A model generated the notes under the pieces. It ran no database searches. It saw only the letters and a list, made by a program, of their open reading frames with translations, and was not told the origin of the DNA. A stretch of DNA of 10,917 nt from contig DBVV01000083.1 of NCBI GenBank assembly GCA_002308795.1, forward strand, positions 1 to 10,917. The letters are read 5' to 3'. Numbering within the stretch: position 1 is the first letter of the stretch; each line of letters begins with the position of its first letter. Shown here in pieces: positions 5,297-10,917 of this stretch. A program made the position numbers and the translations under genes. The DNA is from Mageeibacillus sp. UBA1255 (GTDB lineage: Bacteria; Bacillota; Clostridia; UBA1212; UBA1255).

Positions 5297-7063
5297 ATGA
5301 AAAAAACATTATTTATTATATTGACAACAGCGATCGTGATCACGGCAGCGGCAGCAATATTCAGCGGATGCAGCAAAAAACAGGCAGTTGACCCGTACGC
5401 CGATAACGACGGATATAACATCAATCTTGTCTGCGGAGTTGACGAGTTCGGCAGGACGTTCGAGCCTGTGCTTAAGACCGATCCTTCAAAAAAAGTCGGG
5501 ATGTTCTATTTCCTCTGGCACGGCGCGTCAGGTACGACCACTTACAATATCACCGAGCTTTTGCGCGAAAGCCCGAAGTCGCTGTGGAACAAAAACGGCG
5601 ATGCGAAGAGCCCGCTTTATGCGTTTCACTATTGGAACGAGCCACTTTTCGGGTACTACAAATCGACGGATAAATGGGTCATTGCGCGGCACTGCGAGAT
5701 GTTGACGGCAGCCGGCGTCGATTTTCTGGCATTCGATACGTCGAACGCTGCGATCTACACCGACCAGTTCATGGCGCTGTGCGAAGTGTTTCAGGAATAT
5801 TTTGACAACGGCTGGAACGTGCCTAAGATCTGCTTTATGACGCGGAGCAAATCGGTCGAGACGATGGAGAAGATATACGATGCGCTTTATAAGGGCGGCC
5901 TTTACAAAGATCTCTGGTACACGCGCGACGGTTCGACACCGGTCATACTCGGCTGCCCGCAAGAGGGGCTCGAAGATAAGTATGAAGAGCTGGATGCGTT
6001 TTTCGATATTATTTACACGCTCTGGCCCACCGAAGATATGACCGAAAACGTGCTGCCGTGGATGGAATGGTCGTACCCTCAGAAGGTCAGAGGCGGTGTG
6101 ATGAACGTATCCATATGTCAGCATACCGCTATACCGCTAAGCAGGTCTTGGACGGAGCGCGAAAGGAACTGGGGCCGCGGATACGATCATACAGACGGGA
6201 TAAATCACGGTGAATCGTTCAGGGAGGGTATAAACTTCCAGCAGCAGTGGGACACGGTCTTTAATAATATTGACGACGTTCACACGGTTTTCGTGACGGG
6301 CTGGAACGAGTGGATCGCACAGAAATATATCGTCGACGGCGTGGTGGGATTCGTTGACCAGTTCAATGAGGAGTTTTCGCGCGACATCGAGATGCCTAAA
6401 GAGGGGTACGGGGACAATTTCTACCTCCAGCTTTGCGACAATATCCGCCGTTTTAAGGGTGCCGGTAACGTTTCTGCCGCTCATACGCCGCTTACTTCGA
6501 TCGATATTAACGGTGATCCGGGTCAATGGGATGCGGTTTCCGCTTCGTATAAAGCGTTTTCGCAGACGGTCCGCGAGCGGAAGGAACGTTCGGTAGACAA
6601 CAAGTATAAATATAATCAGGCCGCGCCGGACAATAATATTCAGGAGATCAAGCTGGCCCACGATAAATCGAACCTGTATTTCATGATCAGGTGCGAAAAC
6701 GACGTTGTCATCTCTGACGAATACAAGTGGATGAACGTCCTGATCGGGACGGGCGACGTGTCTGCGGACGGGTATTGCGGATACGGGTTTCTGGCGGATT
6801 GCACGCCCGACGGAGGCACGCTGTACGTCCTTGACGAAACCGGCGCCTCTACAGAGGCAGGTCAGGTCAGTACGTCGGTGCAGGGGAAATACGTGCAGGT
6901 GGCCGTTCCGTTAAAGTCGCTCGGTATCGGGAAAGTTTCGTCGTGCAAAGGCGTGTATTTTAAAGTGACGGACGGCGTTGACAGCCAGGAGGATATCCTG
7001 AGCACATATATCGAGGGAAAGTCGCTCCCGATGGGCCGCCTCAGTTATTATTACTATTTCTGA
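5297..7063 (+). CDS. Lipoprotein with GH71/GH99-like barrel and CBM9-like domain
   Basis: A 588-residue predicted extracellular lipoprotein: basic N-terminus, hydrophobic stretch 4-22, lipobox FSGC with C25 as the lipidated residue. Residues about 45-385 resemble the TIM-barrel fold of GH71/GH99 and WbsX-type proteins: VGMFYFLWHG near the start, DFLAFDTSN (142-150) on a core strand, and the TGWNEW segment with W336-N337-E338-W339 near the barrel end, where related proteins have WNEW. E338 and D147 are candidate active-site acids. Residues about 400-588 start with TSIDINGDPGQWDAV, the typical opening of a family 9 carbohydrate-binding (DOMON-like) sandwich. This suggests an enzyme that binds and cuts an extracellular glycan; the substrate is unknown and the family assignment is by motif only. 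The Shine-Dalgarno AAGGGG (5279-5285) is about 11 nt upstream. It ends 3 bp from the convergent TcaA-like gene. Confidence 0.7.
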   Translation: MKKTLFIILTTAIVITAAAAIFSGCSKKQAVDPYADNDGYNINLVCGVDEFGRTFEPVLKTDPSKKVGMFYFLWHGASGTTTYNITELLRESPKSLWNKNGDAKSPLYAFHYWNEPLFGYYKSTDKWVIARHCEMLTAAGVDFLAFDTSNAAIYTDQFMALCEVFQEYFDNGWNVPKICFMTRSKSVETMEKIYDALYKGGLYKDLWYTRDGSTPVILGCPQEGLEDKYEELDAFFDIIYTLWPTEDMTENVLPWMEWSYPQKVRGGVMNVSICQHTAIPLSRSWTERERNWGRGYDHTDGINHGESFREGINFQQQWDTVFNNIDDVHTVFVTGWNEWIAQKYIVDGVVGFVDQFNEEFSRDIEMPKEGYGDNFYLQLCDNIRRFKGAGNVSAAHTPLTSIDINGDPGQWDAVSASYKAFSQTVRERKERSVDNKYKYNQAAPDNNIQEIKLAHDKSNLYFMIRCENDVVISDEYKWMNVLIGTGDVSADGYCGYGFLADCTPDGGTLYVLDETGASTEAGQVSTSVQGKYVQVAVPLKSLGIGKVSSCKGVYFKVTDGVDSQEDILSTYIEGKSLPMGRLSYYYYF

Positions 7064-7070
7064 CGGTCAG
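7060..7070. repeat. Palindrome sharing both convergent stop codons
   Basis: CTGAC-G-GTCAG contains the TGA stop of the GH-like gene (7061-7063) and, on the other strand, the TGA stop of the TcaA-like gene (7067-7069). The two reading frames are only 3 bp apart. No intrinsic terminator is visible, so the two transcripts probably overlap at their 3' ends. Confidence 0.6.
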
Positions 7071-8713
7071 CCCGTGATATCGAACGTTCCCGCCCGCCAG
7101 CCCGAGCCGGTCCTCACGAAGACCATACGGATGCTGCCGGAAGATTCGACTTCGTGCGAAGAACGGATCGTGTGAACGTAAAAGCTGACTGTCGCCTCGA
7201 AAAGATCATCTCCGTAGGACGTGAATGAATCGATATCGATATTGCGCTCCAGCGTCTCCTTGTAGCCGTTGACCCAGTAGTATGAATCATACGTTTCCTC
7301 CATACGCGTCCTGGCATCCGAGCCGCTCACCATAAGCCCGATAACGCGTGAATAGTTTTCATCGAGATTTTTGCGCCCCTGGGATACGTACGTGAGATAC
7401 GCCTCGGTCATATTGAGAACGGCGTTTTTGCGTTCGCTGTCAGGGTCGGATCGCGGCCAGGCGTACGTGTACGTCAACGTTTTACCGTCTTCCGAGATTT
7501 CTGCTTCGAGCGTCCGGCCTTCGAACGTGACAGTCACTTCCGGTTTCGTGTAAAATCCGGTCAACGTCAATTCGCCCTGTTCAGGCAGGCGGTCAATATA
7601 TTTTTCTATTTTGTTGAACCTTATCCCCGGGAGTTCCGAATAACTGAGCGGCTCCTCCGGACTGTTTCCCCACAGTTTTACTTCCGCGCCTTTCGGCACG
7701 GACAGCGTCAACGTGTATAGCTCGCTTTCCGGGTATGAAAACATATACGTATCGTCGTCAGGCTTTTCAAGTTCCAGATGTCTCCCTGAAAGAATCGCTT
7801 CGACCTCCGGGACGTCTATAAAGCCTTCAAATACGTACTTCTCTCCTGCTGCTGCTTCTGAATTGTCCGGTTCGTAGGCGTTCGTAGGATAATAGAACGT
7901 CTCCGCTGTTCCTTCAGGCTGCTGGAGATGGCCTCCGATATAAATCTCAGCGTTTTTGGGTGCGGATACGGTCACAGCGTGGAATTCTGGCTCGAACGGA
8001 AGGTAATACGTGAGATTCCGGACCGTCGATTTTGACGTTAAGTGCGTGCCGTCTCCTGATATGACCGCCACTTCCGGCTCTCTGAACAGTCCCGATACGC
8101 GGTAGACCGTGAAATTTCCGAAAATATGCTGCTCCGATGGTCTGAGGCGCGGGTAGACGATCGACGTCAATACCGCTTTATCGGCTTTTACCTCCCTGCC
8201 GTTGATATAAAGGCGTGCGTTTTCCGGAACGGCGCATTGAACGCTGTGTGATCCGCGCCGCCAGCCTTCTGCCGGAGCGATCTCTGATACGGCCCACAGA
8301 TTCCTGCCGAAACCTGCGCCGCCCTTTTCCGGCCGCAGAACTATGCGAAGCAGCTTTAGACCGTCGCCTGAAACGATATAAGTCATGCTGCAGTTGTCCG
8401 GCCCGCCGATATCTCTTACGCAGATCTTTTCTCCCTCGCAAAACGGAACGGCATAATCATCTCTGATCATTGACCGCACGTCCTCGAACTCAGATCGCGT
8501 GACATCGCTCATCAATACGTCCGTCACCTGGTCAGGCGTGAGAGCCCCGACGCAGCTGTCAACGACCGGTTTCGTCTGGGAGCGTTCGTATGACTTGAGA
8601 TATTCCCATAGGATCAGGAGCGAGGCAGCGGCGACCAGCGTGAAAACGAGTGCATAAATTATAAACCCAAATCTGAATTTTTTTGAAAAAACGCGGCGTG
8701 AGGTATCTGACAT
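7067..8713 (-). CDS. TcaA-like single-pass protein with three repeats and NTF2-like ends
   Basis: A 548-residue protein with a short basic cytoplasmic N-terminus, one membrane helix (about 15-36) and a long extracellular part. Residues about 50-148 resemble an NTF2-like domain. Three tandem repeats of about 89 residues follow, starting near 157, 246 and 334. Each opens with a PxxAxxY/KxxG-type segment (P163, P252, P340), with a PEV motif near the end (213-215, 302-304, 391-393). Residues about 428-548 form a second NTF2-like domain. This order resembles TcaA-type envelope proteins of Firmicutes, which also have a helix, repeated beta domains and an NTF2-like end, but lacks the N-terminal zinc ribbon. 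No catalytic motif is seen; a binding or scaffold role is inferred. It starts 2 bp after the NAGPA gene, with its Shine-Dalgarno (GGAGGG, 8720-8725) inside that gene, so the two are probably translationally coupled. Confidence 0.65.
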   Translation of the reverse strand: MSDTSRRVFSKKFRFGFIIYALVFTLVAAASLLILWEYLKSYERSQTKPVVDSCVGALTPDQVTDVLMSDVTRSEFEDVRSMIRDDYAVPFCEGEKICVRDIGGPDNCSMTYIVSGDGLKLLRIVLRPEKGGAGFGRNLWAVSEIAPAEGWRRGSHSVQCAVPENARLYINGREVKADKAVLTSIVYPRLRPSEQHIFGNFTVYRVSGLFREPEVAVISGDGTHLTSKSTVRNLTYYLPFEPEFHAVTVSAPKNAEIYIGGHLQQPEGTAETFYYPTNAYEPDNSEAAAGEKYVFEGFIDVPEVEAILSGRHLELEKPDDDTYMFSYPESELYTLTLSVPKGAEVKLWGNSPEEPLSYSELPGIRFNKIEKYIDRLPEQGELTLTGFYTKPEVTVTFEGRTLEAEISEDGKTLTYTYAWPRSDPDSERKNAVLNMTEAYLTYVSQGRKNLDENYSRVIGLMVSGSDARTRMEETYDSYYWVNGYKETLERNIDIDSFTSYGDDLFEATVSFYVHTIRSSHEVESSGSIRMVFVRTGSGWRAGTFDITG

Positions 8714-8715
8714 TT

Positions 8716-9843
8716 TTATCCCTCCGCGCCCAGCACGACGACGGACGTCGGGAGCCTGCGTTCACCTATCAGGCTGGATGATTTTATCTGCCGCTCGCCT
8801 TTGTAATACATCATCGTTGAGGAACCGCCGTCAAGGTTGGTGGCATTGACAGCGCCGTATGAATACATTATCTCGATCAGGTCGTCGTACGAAGCACCGA
8901 TGCAGTCGATCTGCCTGCCGGCAAGAGTAAGCAGGAGGATCGCACCGTCCGCGCGTTGTCCCACGGCAGTCCTAGGATTCAGTCCGCCGGAGTTGGCAAG
9001 CCGCACCGGGGTGCCGTTTACGATCAGTGCCGGCCCGTATGAACATGCGCTGATCACGCCGGCTTTCAGCGCCTGTCTGCCCGTCATGTCGCCAACGTAC
9101 AAAATGCCGCGTTCGTCGAATCCGCATATGCTGCACACTTCGTCCGGATCGCCGTATTTGATCTTTCCGCCGTCAATAACGAGCCCGACCGGCAATCCTC
9201 CGTCGCCGTTTCCGTTGACGTCCTCGAACCCTCCGCCGTTTATTACGGCTACCGCGCCGTATTTGTCAGCGAAATCCGGTAAAAACCATCCCTGCCTGTC
9301 GTATCTGTACTCGTCCAGAACTCCCACCCTGACGCGCCTGGGATCGTGTACGATCATCATCTTGCCGCGGTACGTGGACGAAATAACGTCATATATCTCG
9401 ATCCCGGGCTCTACGTAGTGGTCTTCTCCTGTTTTCCCGCCCTCAGGCGTCGGTGACGGCGTCGCGTCCGGCGGGAGTGTCGGCCCCGATACGGGCGCTT
9501 CCGTCGTAAATCCGAAGGGATCTTCAGTCGGGATCGATATCAGCGACGTGTCCTGGTTGAATACCTGCTGCCCGCCCGGCGCCATTATCTGTCTTATTTC
9601 CGATTCGCTCAGGAACCAGTCCGGTATCATGTAAACCGCGCTTGTTTCCTTCAGCGTGCGTGTGAGCAGTTCTTTCGCGGTGGATGAAGGGCCTTTGAAT
9701 ACGGACAATAAAACCAGATATAGAAGGATCACCGTCAATACAAGTGTGAGTCCGGCCAGCGACAGGACTCTGAGTATGATTACGGTGGTTTTGGATCTGT
9801 TCTTTTTGTTTACTTTTTTATTACTGCCTTCTGTTTTCGACAT
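8716..9843 (-). CDS. NAGPA-domain phosphodiester glycosidase family protein
   Basis: A 375-residue protein with a lysine-rich cytoplasmic N-terminus, one membrane helix (about 20-49), a proline/threonine-rich linker (about 102-137) and an extracellular C-terminal domain (about 145-372). That domain has the marks of the NAGPA family (phosphodiester glycosidases, formerly DUF2233): INGGGF (201-206), NPRTAVG (289-295) and NLDGGSSTMMYY (336-347). Mammalian NAGPA removes GlcNAc from GlcNAc-1-phosphodiesters; bacterial members are thought to act on phosphodiester-linked envelope glycans. DVNGNGDG (208-215) could bind calcium. The gene lies 21 bp after the DUF1295 gene and 2 bp before the TcaA-like gene, so it is the middle gene of an operon. 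The Shine-Dalgarno is weak (AAGGTC). A substrate such as a teichoic-acid-like polymer is inference. Confidence 0.88.
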   Translation of the reverse strand: MSKTEGSNKKVNKKNRSKTTVIILRVLSLAGLTLVLTVILLYLVLLSVFKGPSSTAKELLTRTLKETSAVYMIPDWFLSESEIRQIMAPGGQQVFNQDTSLISIPTEDPFGFTTEAPVSGPTLPPDATPSPTPEGGKTGEDHYVEPGIEIYDVISSTYRGKMMIVHDPRRVRVGVLDEYRYDRQGWFLPDFADKYGAVAVINGGGFEDVNGNGDGGLPVGLVIDGGKIKYGDPDEVCSICGFDERGILYVGDMTGRQALKAGVISACSYGPALIVNGTPVRLANSGGLNPRTAVGQRADGAILLLTLAGRQIDCIGASYDDLIEIMYSYGAVNATNLDGGSSTMMYYKGERQIKSSSLIGERRLPTSVVVLGAEG

Positions 9844-9864
9844 TCTGTTTTAGACCTTATTATA

Positions 9865-10740
9865 TTATTTCGCGTCTTTTTTTATCTTCTTTTGCGGAAG
9901 CGGCAGGAGCACCGACGTTTTTTGCCTGTATTCCGCGTAGTCCGGTCTCCGTTCCAGATTATGTTTTTCCATCATCGGGATTGAAACGGACAAGAACAGT
10001 GCGATTATCAGCAGAAATCCGAGTCCGTAATACCAGATGTCGGGGCGAAGCAGCACGAATGCTATGAATATTCCGGTCCAGAACGTCATTTCTCCGAGAT
10101 AGTTGGGGTGCCGTGAATATTTCCATATCGAGATGTCGCACGTTTTGCGCTTTCCTGCGTTTTCGCGCAAAAAGCGGTGTATCGAGGTGTCTGCGAAGAA
10201 TTCGAACGCCACGCCTGTGAGCATCACGGCGAGTCCGATGAATATCAGCGGATTGAAGCCTTCCGTCTGGATCACGAAAAGGGCGCCGACAAGTCCGGCA
10301 TATACTACGATGGTGGGTACGTACTGGAGGCCGAAAAAGTTGATCAGTCCGAATACAAATTTGCTGCATTTTGCCCTGTACATGGCGTAGCGCCAGTCTT
10401 CGTGGCCAAGTCCTTTGTAAGTTATTGCCCAGTTTGCGGTGAGCCTGACCGCCCAGATGAGCACGAACGTGAACATAAGCCATGCATTTGCGCTGAAAAG
10501 GCGGTATTTTATCATCGCCGCGAGCAGTATGACGGGAGGGGCAACGCTCCAGTATGGGTCGTACAGCGACGTGTCCGGGTAAAAGCAGGTGACAATAAAT
10601 ATCACGAGTGTCGCGACTGCCGTGAAAAGTGCCGAAGCGAGGAAGATATTGTCAACGATCGCGAACGGTATCGCTCCGATCGCAAATGCGGCCAGGTATA
10701 GTATCAGGTTTATTATAAGCCCTTTGTTTTTTTCGCTCAT
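9865..10740 (-). CDS. DUF1295 multi-pass membrane protein (steroid 5-alpha-reductase/ICMT-like)
   Basis: A 291-residue protein with about seven predicted membrane helices. DPYWSVAP (61-68), WKYSRHPNYLGE (206-217) and the C-terminal MMEKHNLERRPDYAEYRQKTS region (256-276) are the marks of DUF1295, a family related to steroid 5-alpha-reductases and isoprenylcysteine methyltransferases. The HPNYLGE and C-terminal E/R/Y regions correspond to the cofactor-binding part of that fold. The reaction is not known: a reduction or methylation of a membrane lipid is possible. The length is normal for the family. The ATG at 10740 has AGAGGAA (10746-10752) at good distance; an ATG 4 bp further upstream is in another frame. 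First gene of the three-gene operon. Confidence 0.85.
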   Translation of the reverse strand: MSEKNKGLIINLILYLAAFAIGAIPFAIVDNIFLASALFTAVATLVIFIVTCFYPDTSLYDPYWSVAPPVILLAAMIKYRLFSANAWLMFTFVLIWAVRLTANWAITYKGLGHEDWRYAMYRAKCSKFVFGLINFFGLQYVPTIVVYAGLVGALFVIQTEGFNPLIFIGLAVMLTGVAFEFFADTSIHRFLRENAGKRKTCDISIWKYSRHPNYLGEMTFWTGIFIAFVLLRPDIWYYGLGFLLIIALFLSVSIPMMEKHNLERRPDYAEYRQKTSVLLPLPQKKIKKDAK

Positions 10741-10767
10741 ACATTTTCCTCTGTTTCGTTTTTGCGC

Positions 10768-10790
10768 CTCGTCGCTCGCAGCTCGTCGCT
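10768..10790. repeat. 9-bp direct repeat in operon leader
   Basis: CTCGTCGCT occurs at 10768-10776 and 10782-10790 (period 14 bp), inside the predicted 5' leader of the DUF1295 operon. On the minus strand it reads AGCGACGAG twice. It could be a regulator site or chance. Confidence 0.3.
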
Positions 10791-10830
10791 TTTGGTGCAG
10801 GGCTTTTTCTTCGCCCGTCCGTTCGGAGTT

Positions 10831-10859
10831 ATTATAATAAAAAAACGGATCGCTGTAAA
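10831..10859 (-). promoter_or_regulatory. Promoter of the DUF1295-NAGPA-TcaA-like operon
   Basis: On the minus strand TTTACA (10854-10859), exactly 17 bp, then TATAAT (10831-10836). The -35 lies in the 3' arm of the tRNA terminator hairpin and the spacer contains its T-tract. Predicted start near 10824, leader about 84 nt. This would restart transcription just where the tRNA transcript ends. Confidence 0.7.
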
Positions 10860-10880
10860 CGGTTTGTTTACAGCGATCCG
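10839..10880 (-). terminator. Intrinsic terminator of the right-edge tRNA
   Basis: A perfect 15-bp stem (10846-10860 with 10866-10880) and 5-nt loop, followed on the minus strand by seven Ts (10845-10839). It lies 3 bp beyond the tRNA discriminator and should end the tRNA transcript coming from the right. Confidence 0.93.
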
Positions 10881-10883
10881 AAG

Positions 10884-10917
10884 CTCCCCCTGTTGGGCTC
10901 GAACCAACAACCCTTCG
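10884..10917 (-). tRNA. tRNA 3' part, probably tRNA-Asn (GTT), cut by window edge
   Basis: The minus strand shows a perfect T-arm, GTTGG-TTCGAGC-CCAAC, then AGGGGGA (3' acceptor strand) and discriminator G (10884). CCA is not encoded. The discriminator G, the predicted 5' partner TCCCCCT and the GGTTGTTGGTTCGAGCCCAAC-type region recall tRNA-Asn of Clostridia, but the anticodon is outside the window, so the isotype is inferred. The gene extends to the right beyond the edge. Confidence 0.8.

Noticed and set aside
5528..6661. Long minus-strand open frames (198 and 174 codons) inside the GH-like gene
   Set aside because: They are arginine-rich shadow frames opposite a well-supported coding sequence, with no family resemblance.

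Overview
The window looks like chromosomal DNA from a low-to-mid GC Firmicute, most likely an uncultured member of the Clostridia. This is inferred from the strong AGGAGG-type ribosome binding sites, the sigma-A type TTGACA/TATAAT promoters, lipoprotein signal peptides, a DUF3810 protein, a CwlO/PcsB-like M23 endopeptidase and an NAGPA-domain protein. No marker gene fixes the genus. Nothing points to a phage, a CRISPR array or a complete mobile element.

Positions 1-1122 hold almost no protein-coding sequence. The first ~480 bases are AT-rich and carry several inverted TCGAAA/TTTCGA motifs. Next comes a cluster (499-925) of partial, rearranged copies of the 3' end of a tRNA-Ser(GGA) gene, including two 54-bp direct repeats, ending at the intact tRNA gene (minus strand). 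That gene has a perfect-consensus promoter and an 18-bp terminator hairpin. The cluster resembles scars of integration or duplication at a tRNA 3' end.

From 1123 to 7063 lie four protein genes. A DUF3810 membrane protein with an HExxH motif (plus strand) converges on an extracellular solute-binding lipoprotein (minus). Upstream of the latter, on the same strand, is a coiled-coil M23 peptidoglycan endopeptidase. Divergent from the endopeptidase, across an intergenic region with a good promoter in each direction, is a lipoprotein with a GH71/GH99-like barrel and a C-terminal CBM9-like domain.

From 7067 to 10740 a three-gene minus-strand operon runs DUF1295 membrane protein, NAGPA-domain phosphodiester glycosidase, then a TcaA-like single-pass protein with three ~89-residue repeats between two NTF2-like domains. 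Its promoter (TTTACA-17-TATAAT) is built into the terminator of an upstream tRNA, probably tRNA-Asn, whose 3' end enters the window at the right edge. Nearly every protein is predicted to be membrane-bound, lipid-anchored or extracellular, so the window reads as a cell-envelope neighbourhood. A direct functional link is supported only inside the three-gene operon and, more weakly, between the M23 gene and the solute-binding protein gene.
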